Source of the DNA: an uncultured Pseudoxanthomonas sp.
Lineage (GTDB): Bacteria; Pseudomonadota; Gammaproteobacteria; Xanthomonadales; Xanthomonadaceae
Length of the DNA stretch: 64,000 bases
NCBI GenBank assembly: GCA_937975725.1
Contig: CALJUL010000025.1
Coordinates: 53,234 to 117,233, forward strand
Direction: 5' to 3'
The notes below the pieces were generated by a model that worked only from the letters and a program-made list of their open reading frames with translations, did no database searches and was not told where the DNA came from. Made by a program: the position numbers and the translations under genes. Shown here one piece after another: positions 26,431-35,446 of this stretch (its first letter is position 1; every line of letters starts with the position of its first letter).

Positions 26431-27795
26431 TCAGGGACCTGAATGCAACGCCGCCAGCGCTTCGGCGACGGTGTGGAAGGAGCCGAACACCAGCACGCGT
26501 TCGCCCGCCGACGCCGCGGCGCGCAGCGCGGCCACGGCATCGACCACGTGCGCATGCAACGCGGCGCCCGCGGCCGGCGTGCCGGCCAGGCGCGCGGCCA
26601 GCGCTTCGGCGCTCTGCGAACGCGCGCCCATCGCCAGTCCGGCGAGATGCCAGGCCAGGGGCAGGCCGGCGAACGCCGACGCCACACCCGCCACGTCCTT
26701 GTCCGCCAGCGCGGCGAACAGCGCATGCGTCCTGGCCGGCGGCTGCGCGCGCCACCACGCCGCCAGTTCGCGCGCCGCCTGCGGGTTGTGGCCCACGTCG
26801 AGGACGAACTCGATGCCGTCGCGCATCACCCGTTGCAGGCGGCCAGGCACATCGGCGCGCGCCACGCCCTCGGCGAACGCGGCGTCCGGCAGCTCCACGC
26901 CCGGCAACGCGCGCAGTGCGGCGATGGCGGTGGCGGCGTTGGCGCGCTGCACCGGCGCCGGCAAGGCGGGCGGCGGCAACACCAGTTCGGCGCCGACTTC
27001 GCGCCAGCGCCACTGCCGGCCGTCGATGGGCTCGTGGAAGAAATCGCTGCCCAGCCGCAGCGCGTTCGCGCCGATGGCGTAGGCGTGGCGCAGCACGCTG
27101 GACGGCGAATCCACTTCGCCCAGCACCAGCGGCTTCCACGCGCGCGCGATGCCGGCCTTCTCGGCGCCGATGGACTCGCGGTCCTCGCCCAGCCAATCGA
27201 CGTGATCGATGTCCACGGTGGTGATGACGGCCACGTCCGGATCGACCACATTGACCGCGTCCAGCCGGCCGCCCAGGCCCACTTCCAGCACCGCGAGGTC
27301 GAGTCCGGCACGCTGGAACAGCCACAGCGCGGCCAGCGTGCCGAATTCGAAATAGGTCAGCGGAATGATGGGAGCGGGCTCTCCGCCAGCGGAACCGGCG
27401 AGCGCGCCGGAGGCTTCGGGATCGCGGCTTCGCCCGTTCGTTTCCTCGACTCTCCCGGGGAAAGAGGTGCCCGATCGTGCGGCTTCCACGACGGCGAAGG
27501 CTTCGACCAGCGCGGCATCGTCCGCTTCCATGCCGTCGATGCGCACCCGCTCGTTGTAGCGCAGCAGGTGCGGCGACGTGTAGGCGCCGACCTTCCAGCC
27601 GGCGGCACGCGCGATGGCCTCGATGAAAGCCACCGTGGAACCCTTGCCGTTGGTGCCGCCGACGGTGATCACGCGCGCGGCCGGCTTGCCCAGCCCCATG
27701 CGCGCGGCAACTTCGCGCACGCGCTCCAGGCCCAGCTCGATGGACTGCGGATGCTGGCGTTCGATGTAGGCCAGCCATTCGTCGAGGGTACGCAT
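26431..27795 (-). CDS. folC: Folylpolyglutamate synthase/dihydrofolate synthase with an insertion
   Basis: 454 residues. The Mur-ligase-type enzyme adds glutamate to dihydropteroate and folates with ATP. P-loop GGTNGKGST (46-54), TSPHLLRYNERVRIDG, LTYFEFGTLAAL, EVGLGGRLDAVN and DIDHVDWLG are family blocks. Between EVEA-type sequence (VVEAAR) and PLTYFEFG lies an extra stretch of about 38 residues (107-144) of low complexity not expected in FolC; it keeps the frame. ATG at MRTLDE chosen; an ATG three codons upstream is possible. A GATAAT hexamer just upstream of the start suggests a very short leader. Confidence 0.95.
   Translation of the reverse strand: MRTLDEWLAYIERQHPQSIELGLERVREVAARMGLGKPAARVITVGGTNGKGSTVAFIEAIARAAGWKVGAYTSPHLLRYNERVRIDGMEADDAALVEAFAVVEAARSGTSFPGRVEETNGRSRDPEASGALAGSAGGEPAPIIPLTYFEFGTLAALWLFQRAGLDLAVLEVGLGGRLDAVNVVDPDVAVITTVDIDHVDWLGEDRESIGAEKAGIARAWKPLVLGEVDSPSSVLRHAYAIGANALRLGSDFFHEPIDGRQWRWREVGAELVLPPPALPAPVQRANAATAIAALRALPGVELPDAAFAEGVARADVPGRLQRVMRDGIEFVLDVGHNPQAARELAAWWRAQPPARTHALFAALADKDVAGVASAFAGLPLAWHLAGLAMGARSQSAEALAARLAGTPAAGAALHAHVVDAVAALRAAASAGERVLVFGSFHTVAEALAALHSGP
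27364..27477. repeat. In-frame insertion inside folC
   Basis: About 114 bp encoding RSGTSFPGRVEETNGR and a Gly/Ala/Ser-rich continuation. It contains CTCTCCCGGGGAAAGAG, a small palindrome, and looks like a dispersed intergenic-type sequence captured by the gene. The exact borders are estimated by where FolC family sequence stops and resumes. Confidence 0.5.
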
Positions 27796-28054
27796 GGGCG
27801 GCATTATCGCGCACGCACCCCGGTCGGCGTGTCGCGGCGGGAGGCGTGGGAGATGGGATCGCGCGCGGCCTGTGCGGCACCGGCGCATCGCATCGAAGCG
27901 TTTGCGCGCGGCCGGAACGATGGAACCGCAGACGCCGCGGCCGGCCCGGAACGCTTGCTTCCCGCCGCCGGTCCGGCGGCGCCGGATCATCGACAGCGCG
28001 CAGTCCGCTCCTGCCCGGAAAACCCTTCGCGACATCCGCCGCGCGGGCGCGCGC

Positions 28055-28867
28055 TCAGGACTCTCCTGCCCCGGGCTGCGGCACCGGCGCTGCGTCGTCC
28101 GCGGGCAGCTTGATCGCCGGCTGCGGGGCGGTTTCCTGCAACGACATCTGCCATCCGAAACAGAGGCTGGTGTCGGCGGCTTCGCACAGCGTGCGGGTCA
28201 CGAAGAAGCCGTGGATGCCGTCGGTGGCGAGCCTGCGCCGGACCAGGGACGGCGACTGCCGGCCCTGCGTATGCAGCCACCACTGGCTGTATTCCTTGCC
28301 ATCGGCGACGACGTAGAGCAGCAGCCCGGGCGCGGCGCCCTGCACGTCTTGCAGCCGGCCACGCCGCTGCAGCATGGCGTGGGCTTCGGCCACGGTGTCG
28401 GCGCCGATCGGCAGCGGGTCGCGGATGTAGCCGGGGACGCGGCCGCGTTCGTCCATCGGTACCGGCGGCACCCGGTCCTCCGGCGCCATCCGCGCCAGGT
28501 AGGGGTGGTATTCGCGGTCGTCGCCCATGTTGAAGTCGACGGGCATGCGCACCCGGCCCGCGACCGGGCGCCCGTTCACCCGCGCGGGCGCGAACGTCCA
28601 CTTGCGCGCGGCCTCCACGGCCGCCGCATCCAGCGACGCGTCGGCGGCGGACTTCTCCACCAGGATGTTGCCGACCTCGCCTTTCGCGGTCACATCGATG
28701 ACCAGCACCGTGGTGCCGGTGATCCCTGCGCGCGCCGCCTCGGGCGGGTAACGCGGAGGCACGGCCTCCAGCACGCGCGGGTCTTCGTCGCCGTCCGCCC
28801 ATGCGGACGCCGGCGCGGACCAGAAAGCTGCCAGCAACAGCAGGACGCCGAATCCGTGCTTCCCCAT
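28055..28867 (-). CDS. Secreted TonB C-terminal-domain protein
   Basis: 270 residues. A cleavable signal peptide (1-24) replaces the usual TonB membrane anchor, and there is no Pro-rich periplasm-spanning region. Residues about 33-112 form a TonB_C domain (PPRYPPEAARAGITGTTVLV, ASLDAAAVEAARKWTFAPA, RVRMPVDF). The remaining 150 residues, with CEAADTSLCFGW, match no family I know. It may be a free periplasmic domain rather than an energy transducer. It follows folC in the same orientation after 259 bp without a visible gene, and precedes nothing obviously related. Confidence 0.75.
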   Translation of the reverse strand: MGKHGFGVLLLLAAFWSAPASAWADGDEDPRVLEAVPPRYPPEAARAGITGTTVLVIDVTAKGEVGNILVEKSAADASLDAAAVEAARKWTFAPARVNGRPVAGRVRMPVDFNMGDDREYHPYLARMAPEDRVPPVPMDERGRVPGYIRDPLPIGADTVAEAHAMLQRRGRLQDVQGAAPGLLLYVVADGKEYSQWWLHTQGRQSPSLVRRRLATDGIHGFFVTRTLCEAADTSLCFGWQMSLQETAPQPAIKLPADDAAPVPQPGAGES

Positions 28868-28923
28868 ACGTTCCCCCGGTCGCTGCTGCGCGGCGGATGC
28901 GGCCGCGTGCGGTGTCGTCGCGC

Positions 28924-29568
28924 TTACAGCGCGCGGTGCTTGGCCTCGCCGAAGAACGGCGTGTGGTGGGCGCAGTCGTTCAGGCGCACCACTTCCAGTT
29001 GGTCGATCGAACCGCCTTCCAGCAGATTGAGCGTGGTCGGCGCCTGGCGGAAGGTCCACAGCTTGGCGATGGGCAGGCCGAGGATGCGGCACAGCAGGAC
29101 GCGATTGACCGCGTCGTGCGCGACCACCAGCAGGGTGTCGTCGCCGCCCAGGCCGTCGGCGGCGCGCGCCAGCCCGCGCCAGGAACGGTCCAGCACCTGC
29201 CGCAGCGATTCGCCGCCCGGCATCAGCACCGTGTCCGGCTCCTCGCGCCAGGCCAGCAGGCGCGCCGGGTCCTTCTCCTGGATCTCGCTGGCCAGCAGCC
29301 CTTCCCACTCGCCGTGCGCGATCTCCTGCAGGTCGGCATCGGTCTGCAGCATGTCGGCGCGCGCCTCGCCCAGGGCGAAGCGGGCGGTGGCCTGCGCGCG
29401 CGCCAGCGGCGAGGCGACGGCGCGGTCGATGCGCACGTCCTTCAGGCGTTGGCCCAGCGCGGATGCCTGGGCTTCGCCCACCGGCGAGAGGGGAATGTCG
29501 ATCTGGCCCTGGTAGCGGCCTTCGGCGTTCCACGGCGTTTCGCCATGGCGGGCAAGCAGGATGCGCAT
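28924..29568 (-). CDS. Histidine phosphatase (phosphoglycerate mutase-like) family protein
   Basis: 214 residues. The RHG motif (LLARHGETPWN; catalytic His8) begins the protein, with the second catalytic His in VVAHDAVNRVLL and Glu in HGEWEGLL. These cytoplasmic enzymes dephosphorylate small metabolites such as alpha-ribazole phosphate or sugar phosphates; the substrate cannot be told here. The start at MRILLARHGE is typical of the family. It is 56 bp upstream of the TonB_C gene on the same strand. Confidence 0.9.
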   Translation of the reverse strand: MRILLARHGETPWNAEGRYQGQIDIPLSPVGEAQASALGQRLKDVRIDRAVASPLARAQATARFALGEARADMLQTDADLQEIAHGEWEGLLASEIQEKDPARLLAWREEPDTVLMPGGESLRQVLDRSWRGLARAADGLGGDDTLLVVAHDAVNRVLLCRILGLPIAKLWTFRQAPTTLNLLEGGSIDQLEVVRLNDCAHHTPFFGEAKHRAL

Positions 29569-29771
29569 GCGTCGGTGTTTCCGGTTCTGGGGGACGTGTC
29601 CGTGTCGGATTCCGGCAACCGGAAACGAGGACGGGAGCGGATGATACCGCGCCGCGGCAAACCCCAGGCGCGCGCCGCGCCCATGCGCTGCGACGGACCG
29701 CGCCCCGGCGTGACTCCGGCAGCAGCCGTGGCCCGGGAACGAGGTCCCGGACCACGACATCGTTTCATCGG

Positions 29772-31937
29772 TTACTTCGCGACGCCGATTTCCTTCAGCA
29801 ACTGCGGCGCCGGATAGACCTCCTGCATGATCCAGCGCAAGTAGCGGCCGTCCACCGCGATCATGCGGGTCATCTTCGGATCGAACACCCAGTTGGAACT
29901 GACCGATTCCCAGTTGCCGTCGAAGGCCAGGCCGACCAGCTTGCCGTGCGCGTCCAGCACCGGCGAACCGGAGTTGCCGCCGGTGATGTCCAGGTCGGAC
30001 AGGTAGTTCACCGGCACGCTGCCCAGGCGCTTGTCCTCCAGTCCGCCGTAGCGCTTGGCAGCCACCGCGTCCAGCAGCGCCTTGGGCGAATCGAACGGAT
30101 CCTCGCCAGTCTCCTTGGCGGCCACGCCTTCCAGCGTGGTGAACGGCGTGTACGCCACGCCGTCACGGGGCTCGTAGCCCTTGACGTTGCCGAAGGTGAT
30201 GCGCAGCGACAGGTTGGCGTCCGGATAGACGAACAGGCCCTGGCTCTTCTTGTAGTCGGCCAGCGCCTGCAGGTAGACCGGGCGCGCGGCCAGGTTCTCG
30301 CCGGCGCGGGTCTTGCGCTCCTGCTCCAGCGCCAGCAGCGTGGGCATCACCGCCACCGCGTACTGGATGGCCGGGTCCTTGCTCGCCTCGAACGCCTTGC
30401 GGTCGGCGGCGAACCACTTCAGCCGCTCCTCGGTGCCGCCCAGCGCGGTGCCCGCCAGGCGGTCCAGCGCGCGCTTCACCGCGGCCGCGTCGTTGCCGCC
30501 CAGCCACTGGTCCACCGCGGCCACGCGCTGGCCGGCGGGCAGCTTGAGGTATTCGTTCAACCAGTATTCCTGCAACTGCCGGTCCATCGCCGCCACGTAG
30601 CGGCGCTCAAGCTGCTTCTGTGCGCCCTCGATGGCCGGCAGGTCGCGCTCCTGGTAGCCGGACTCGCGCTCGGCGTTCGGCTTCTCGCGCTCGATGGCCA
30701 GGCGGTACAACTGCGTGGCCGAACCGATCGTCGCCGTGTTGTTGAACATCGCCAGCGCCAGGTCGCGCTCGCGCGTGGCCTTGCTCTGCTCCAGCAGCGC
30801 CAGCAGCTTCGTGTGCGCGTCCAGCGCCGCCCGGCCCGTGGCGCCCTGCCCTTGCAGCCACGCCAGCACCGCGGCCTCCTCGCGCTGCTTCTGGCCGGCG
30901 GCGTCGATGCGCTTGAAGCCTTCCAACTGGCCGTCGTAGTTCTTGCTGGTGTTGTTCCAGCCGGCCATCGTGGCGGCGTACTTGACCTGGATGTCGGCGT
31001 TCTTCGCGCCGGCCTCCCGCACCATCGCGATCTGGTTCTTGTAGTGGCGCGCGATGGTCGGGTAGGTCCACTGCGCGGTGTTGTCGAATTCCGCCGCCAG
31101 CGCGTAGCGGTTGGTCGAGCCCGGGTAGCCGGCCACCATCACGAAGTCGCCCGCGCCCAGCGGCTGGTCGGCGAACTTCAGCCAGTGCTTCGGCCGGTAC
31201 GGCACGTTGTCCTTGGAGAACGCGGCCGGCTTGCCGTCCTTGCCCACGTAGGCGCGGTAGAAGGCGAAGTCGCCGGTGTGCCGCGGCCACATCCAGTTGT
31301 CGATGTCGCCGCCGAACTTGCCCACGCTGCCGGGCGGCGCGTAGGCCAGGCGCACGTCCTTGATCTCCAGGTTCTTGAACAGGCGGTAGGTGTTGCCGCC
31401 GAGGAAGCTGTACAGGCGGCAGCGGTAGCCGGCGTCGGCCTCGCAATCGGCGATCAGCTTCTTCTCGAAGCTTTCCAGCGCCCGGGTGCGGGCCAGCGCG
31501 TCGGCGCCGGCCGCGGCGATGGCGGCCTGCGCGTCCCTGGTCACGTCGGTGATCTCGTCCAGCACGAATACGCGCGCATTGGGGCCGGCGCTGACTTCGT
31601 CCGCCGGCGTGGTCGCGTTGAAGCCGTTCTTGATGAGGTTGTTCTCCGGCGTGGAGTTCAACTGGATGGCGCCGTAGGCGCAATGGTGGTTGGTCACCAC
31701 CAGGCCGTTGGGCGACACGAAGCTGGCGGTGCAGCCGCCCAGCGCCACCACCGCGCCCATCGGGTCGCCGGTCAGGTCGGCCATCTGCTGCGGCGATAGC
31801 TTCAGGCCGGCCTTCTTCAGCGGGCCGGCGATTTCCGGCAGTTGCTGCGGCACCCACATGCCTTCGCCGGCATGGGCGGTGGCGGCAGGCAGGGAAAGCG
31901 GGACCGCGATGGCGGCGGCGAGCAGATGGAGACGCAT
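29772..31937 (-). CDS. S46-family dipeptidyl peptidase, DPP7 type
   Basis: 721 residues. Signal peptide 1-23 (ATAHA cleavage). Chymotrypsin-type catalytic residues: His85 in VVTNHHCAYG, an Asp in the MWPRHTGDF region, and Ser656 in GNSGSP. S46 enzymes release dipeptides from the N-terminus of peptides in the periplasm. DPP11 members carry Arg 18 residues after the Ser, DPP7 members Gly; here it is Gly674 (GLAFDGN), so cleavage after hydrophobic residues is predicted, as in DAP BII of Pseudoxanthomonas mexicana. A TACAAT -10 lies 30 bp upstream of the start. Confidence 0.93.
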   Translation of the reverse strand: MRLHLLAAAIAVPLSLPAATAHAGEGMWVPQQLPEIAGPLKKAGLKLSPQQMADLTGDPMGAVVALGGCTASFVSPNGLVVTNHHCAYGAIQLNSTPENNLIKNGFNATTPADEVSAGPNARVFVLDEITDVTRDAQAAIAAAGADALARTRALESFEKKLIADCEADAGYRCRLYSFLGGNTYRLFKNLEIKDVRLAYAPPGSVGKFGGDIDNWMWPRHTGDFAFYRAYVGKDGKPAAFSKDNVPYRPKHWLKFADQPLGAGDFVMVAGYPGSTNRYALAAEFDNTAQWTYPTIARHYKNQIAMVREAGAKNADIQVKYAATMAGWNNTSKNYDGQLEGFKRIDAAGQKQREEAAVLAWLQGQGATGRAALDAHTKLLALLEQSKATRERDLALAMFNNTATIGSATQLYRLAIEREKPNAERESGYQERDLPAIEGAQKQLERRYVAAMDRQLQEYWLNEYLKLPAGQRVAAVDQWLGGNDAAAVKRALDRLAGTALGGTEERLKWFAADRKAFEASKDPAIQYAVAVMPTLLALEQERKTRAGENLAARPVYLQALADYKKSQGLFVYPDANLSLRITFGNVKGYEPRDGVAYTPFTTLEGVAAKETGEDPFDSPKALLDAVAAKRYGGLEDKRLGSVPVNYLSDLDITGGNSGSPVLDAHGKLVGLAFDGNWESVSSNWVFDPKMTRMIAVDGRYLRWIMQEVYPAPQLLKEIGVAK

Positions 31938-32254
31938 GGAACCCCCGGAACGGACAGGAAGTTGCGATTGTAATGACATCGAAAGCCCGCCCCGACCATG
32001 ACTTTCGTCCTATGGCCGTGCCGGTCCTGTCGTCTTCCGCGGAAACGGCGGTGCGGCCTTTGCGCTTCAACGACTTGAAGCCGCGACCGAACCCGCGGCC
32101 TCTGCGCCTACCGCCCGCGCCACGGTCCGCAACGCCTGCGCAAACTCTTTCCACATGCGGCGCATCCCCTTCCCCGCCGCCGCACCGCGGCACGGCGCAC
32201 GCGGACCCCGGGCGTATAATCCGCGCCCTCATTCCCAGTTGGATCGACGCCCCG
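31938..32254. other. 317-bp divergent region between S46 peptidase gene and tdh
   Basis: Contains TACAAT on the minus strand (31967-31972) for the peptidase and a perfect TATAAT on the plus strand (32215-32220) 35 bp before tdh. No gene or operator is evident between them; the long frames here are shadows. Confidence 0.55.
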
Positions 32255-33289
32255 ATGGCACAGACGATGAAGGCGCTGGTGAAGCGCGAGGCCGGCAAAG
32301 GCATCTGGATGGAGGAGATCCCCGTCCCGCAGCCCGGCCCCAACGAGGTGCTGATCAAGCTGGAGAAGACCGCGATCTGCGGCACCGACCTGCACATCTA
32401 CCTGTGGGACGAATGGAGCCAGCGCACGATCAAGCCGGGCCTGACCATCGGCCACGAGTTCGTCGGCCGCATTGCGCAACTGGGCCCGGCGGTGACCGGC
32501 TACGAGATCGGCCAGCGCGTCTCGGCCGAGGGCCACATCGTCTGCGGGCACTGCCGCAACTGCCGCGGCGGCCGCCCGCACCTGTGCCCCAACACGGTGG
32601 GCATCGGCGTCAACGTGGACGGCGCCTTCGCCGAGTACATGGTGATGCCGGCCAGCAACCTGTGGCCGATCCCGGACCAGATTCCCTCGGAGCTGGCGGC
32701 GTTCTTCGACCCCTACGGCAACGCCGCGCACTGCGCGCTGGAATTCGACGTGATCGGCGAGGACGTGCTGATCACCGGCGCCGGCCCCATCGGCATCATC
32801 GCCGCCGGCATCTGCAAGCACATCGGCGCGCGCAACGTGGTGGTCACCGACGTCAACGACTTCCGCCTGAAGCTGGCCGCCGACATGGGCGCCACCCGCG
32901 TGGTCAACGTGGCCAACACCTCGCTCAAGGACGTGATGGCCGACCTGCACATGGAGGGCTTCGACGTGGGCCTGGAGATGAGCGGCAACCCGCGCGCCTT
33001 CAACGACATGCTCGACTGCATGTACCACGGCGGCAAGATCGCCATGCTCGGCATCATGCCCAAGGGCGCCGGCTGCGACTGGGACAAGATCATCTTCAAG
33101 GGCCTGACCGTGCAGGGCATCTACGGCCGCCGCATGTACGAGACCTGGTACAAGATGACGCAACTGGTGCTGTCCGGCTTCCCGCTGGGCAAGGTGCTGA
33201 CCCACCAGTTGCCGGTGGACCGCTTCCAGGAAGGCTTCGACCTGATGGAACAGGGCAAGGCCGGCAAGGTCGTGCTGAGCTGGAACTGA
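32255..33289 (+). CDS. tdh: L-threonine 3-dehydrogenase
   Basis: 344 residues, zinc-dependent medium-chain dehydrogenase. It oxidises threonine to 2-amino-3-oxobutanoate with NAD+; Kbl then makes glycine and acetyl-CoA. Catalytic zinc ligand region ICGTDLHIYLWDEW and GHEFVG, structural zinc cysteines CGHCRNCRGGRPHLC, and the Rossmann motif ITGAGPIGIIAAGI are all visible. Start at MAQTMKALV; the second Met is an alternative. The partner gene kbl lies 6.6 kb away with a porin gene and the sulfate operon between. A strong terminator follows. Confidence 0.97.
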   Translation: MAQTMKALVKREAGKGIWMEEIPVPQPGPNEVLIKLEKTAICGTDLHIYLWDEWSQRTIKPGLTIGHEFVGRIAQLGPAVTGYEIGQRVSAEGHIVCGHCRNCRGGRPHLCPNTVGIGVNVDGAFAEYMVMPASNLWPIPDQIPSELAAFFDPYGNAAHCALEFDVIGEDVLITGAGPIGIIAAGICKHIGARNVVVTDVNDFRLKLAADMGATRVVNVANTSLKDVMADLHMEGFDVGLEMSGNPRAFNDMLDCMYHGGKIAMLGIMPKGAGCDWDKIIFKGLTVQGIYGRRMYETWYKMTQLVLSGFPLGKVLTHQLPVDRFQEGFDLMEQGKAGKVVLSWN

Positions 33290-33312
33290 GGGCCGCCGAC
33301 CTCGCTGCGAAG

Positions 33313-33340
33313 AAAAAGGGCGCCATGGGGCGCCCTTTTT
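33313..33340. terminator. Strong bidirectional intrinsic terminator
   Basis: 12-bp stem AAAAAGGGCGCC/GGCGCCCTTTTT with an ATGG loop and T runs on both strands, between the convergent ends of tdh and the TorF-like gene. Confidence 0.95.
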
Positions 33341-33361
33341 TTCGCCTGTCGGCGGCGCGGA

Positions 33362-34072
33362 TCAGTTGCCGACGCTGAGCGTCAGCACCACGCGGTTGTC
33401 GGCCATCTTGCCGTAGATGTCGCGCCCCTTGCCGTCGGTGCCGTAGTAGCCCAGCGACGCCGAGACCATGCCGAAGCCCTTGCTCACGCCCACGCTCCAG
33501 TCCGTGTAGTCCTCGGAATAGGCATCGTCGAACAGGCTGCGGCCCACGTTCAGGTCCAGGCTGAAATCCCTGGGCAGGCCGAAGCTGGCGCCGCCGGCCA
33601 CGTACCAGGCGTCGGTGTCCGAGCCGCCGAAGTCGTTGGAGTAGGCCGCGGTCAGGCTGTAGGTGTCGGCGAAGGTGGTCTTGGTGATCAGCTCGTTGAA
33701 GTTCGACTCGTTGGCGCCCGGGTAGGTGTAGCGGTTGAGCATCACGTCGAAGTTGACCGAATCGCTGAAGTCGACGTTGTAGCCGACGAAGTAGTCGACT
33801 TCGAACTTCGGGTCGCCGTCGCCGAAGTCCACGCCCGAGGCCCAGCCGCCCGCGTAGAAGCCGCCGGGGATGTTGAAGGTCAGGCCGGCCTGCCCGGTCG
33901 GGTGCTCGTCGGACTGCGACACGCCGCGCCACACGTAGTCGGACGTGGCGGCGAGCGACCAGTTGACCAGCGGAGTCGCTTCCTCGCCTTCCGCGTCCTG
34001 GGCGAAGGCCGCCATGGGCAGGGCCAGCAGCAAGGCAGTGGCAAGGGCGGTACAGAGCTTGAGGGGCTTCAT
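33362..34072 (-). CDS. TorF-family putative porin
   Basis: 236 residues: signal peptide (1-24, PMAAFA) then an all-beta outer-membrane protein beginning NWSLAATSDYVWRGVSQSD, the signature of the TIGR02001/TorF family (about 230 residues). Repeated aromatic-ended strands (FEVDYFVGYNVDF, YSLTAAYSNDFGG) and a final VVLTLSVGN support a small barrel. Substrate unknown. AGGAGA precedes the ATG. It lies 166 bp beyond cysA on the same strand, so it is probably a separate unit; it converges on tdh. Confidence 0.85.
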   Translation of the reverse strand: MKPLKLCTALATALLLALPMAAFAQDAEGEEATPLVNWSLAATSDYVWRGVSQSDEHPTGQAGLTFNIPGGFYAGGWASGVDFGDGDPKFEVDYFVGYNVDFSDSVNFDVMLNRYTYPGANESNFNELITKTTFADTYSLTAAYSNDFGGSDTDAWYVAGGASFGLPRDFSLDLNVGRSLFDDAYSEDYTDWSVGVSKGFGMVSASLGYYGTDGKGRDIYGKMADNRVVLTLSVGN

Positions 34073-34238
34073 GGTTTCTCCTGTGGCGGGGGCGGGCGAC
34101 GGGTGAAACCGTCATCGCGGTTTCACGGTTTTTTAACTGCCTGCCGATATTGCGAGGCAACAATTGCGCTCGTCAAGTATCTGCCGACGAACAGGGATAG
34201 CGGCTCCTTTCCAAGAAAATTCAGTGCATTACGCCGCC

Positions 34239-35294
34239 TCAGACAGGTGCCGTTGCACCTTGGCGGGGAAACCAGCCGAACCGTTTCGGTGCCAGCCGGA
34301 CGGGCCGACCCTCGGCGGTGTCGGCCCCTTCGCGGTCCGCCGGCAACTCGACCTCCACCTCCGTGCCGGTGGCCTGCAGGCGGGTGCGCAGGCGCAGCCG
34401 CGGCCCGTTGCGCTGCGCGGACACCACGGTCGCCGCCCAGGCGTCGCCACCCTCCACCAGTTGCAGGTCCTCCGGCCGCACGAAGACCTCCGCCTCCCCT
34501 TCGCCGCCGCGCGCCTCCAGCGCCAGCCCGGCCACCTGCAGGCGCCCCTGCCGCCATTCGCCGCGGATGCGGTTCACCGCGCCGACGAAGGAATACACGA
34601 ACGGCGACGCCGGCGCGTCGTAGGCTTCGGCCGGGCTGGCGACCTGCTCGATGCGGCCGCGGTTGAGGATGGCCACGCGGTCGGCCAGTTCCAGCGCCTC
34701 CTCCTGGTCGTGGGTGACGAACAGCGTGGTCAGGCCGGTGCGGTCGTGCAGTTCGCGCAGCCAGCGGCGCAGGTCGCGGCGCACCTGCGCGTCGAGCGCG
34801 CCGAACGGCTCGTCCAGCAGCAGCACGCGCGGCTCGATCGCCAGCGCGCGCGCCAGCGCCACGCGCTGGCGCTGGCCGCCGGAGAGCTGCGCCGGATAGC
34901 GCCTGCCCAGCCCTTCCAGTTGCACCAGCGCCAGCAGTTCGGCCACGCGCGCGCGGACCGTCGCGTCCGGCACCCGCGCCGCGCCGCGGCGCACGCGCAG
35001 GCCGAAGCCGATGTTCTCCTCCACCGTCAGGTGGCGGAACAGCGCGTAGTGCTGGAACACGAAGCCGGCGCGCCGCGCCTGCACGCTCAGGCGCGTGGCG
35101 TCCTCGCCGTCGAACAGGATGCGGCCGGCGTCGGCCTGCTCCAGGCCGGCGATGGCGCGCAGCAGCGTGGTCTTGCCGGAACCCGACGGCCCCAGCAGTG
35201 CCAGCAGTTCGCCCCGGCGCACCTCCAGGTTCACGTCATCCAGCGCGGCGAATTCGCCGAACCGCTTGCCCAGGTGTTCGATCCTGATGGTCAT
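34239..35294 (-). CDS. cysA: Sulfate/thiosulfate ABC transporter ATP-binding protein
   Basis: 351 residues. Walker A GPSGSGKTT (near 35), signature LSGGQRQR, Walker B VLLLDEPFGALD, and a C-terminal regulatory TOBE-like domain (VFVRPEDLQLVEGG). It powers import through CysT and CysW. Last gene of the sulfate operon, separated from cysW by 152 bp that contain a long inverted repeat, unusual inside an operon. Identity as CysA follows from the neighbours; ATPases of this class are otherwise hard to tell apart. Confidence 0.93.
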   Translation of the reverse strand: MTIRIEHLGKRFGEFAALDDVNLEVRRGELLALLGPSGSGKTTLLRAIAGLEQADAGRILFDGEDATRLSVQARRAGFVFQHYALFRHLTVEENIGFGLRVRRGAARVPDATVRARVAELLALVQLEGLGRRYPAQLSGGQRQRVALARALAIEPRVLLLDEPFGALDAQVRRDLRRWLRELHDRTGLTTLFVTHDQEEALELADRVAILNRGRIEQVASPAEAYDAPASPFVYSFVGAVNRIRGEWRQGRLQVAGLALEARGGEGEAEVFVRPEDLQLVEGGDAWAATVVSAQRNGPRLRLRTRLQATGTEVEVELPADREGADTAEGRPVRLAPKRFGWFPRQGATAPV

Positions 35295-35315
35295 GTCCTG
35301 CTACTCCTGTGTGTT

Positions 35316-35437
35316 CTTTTTTCGACACGGACAAGAGCGGAAAGAGCGGATGAAAACAAAATGAAGATGCGGTTCCGCTTCCTGGCCTTCATCTTCGCTT
35401 TATCCGCTTCTTTTCGCTCTTGTCCGTGTCAAAAAAC
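35316..35437. repeat. Long inverted repeat within the sulfate operon
   Basis: Left arm GACACGGACAAGAGCGGAAA continues to GATGAAGATG; right arm carries the complement, CATCTTCGC to CTCTTGTCCGTGTC, with T and A runs at the outer ends. About 50 bp per arm, few mismatches, short loop. Composition (CGGATGAA, CGGACAAG words) is related to the REP-flanked hairpins but no REP is attached. Located between cysW and cysA. Confidence 0.8.
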
Positions 35438-35446
35438 GTCTTCGCG

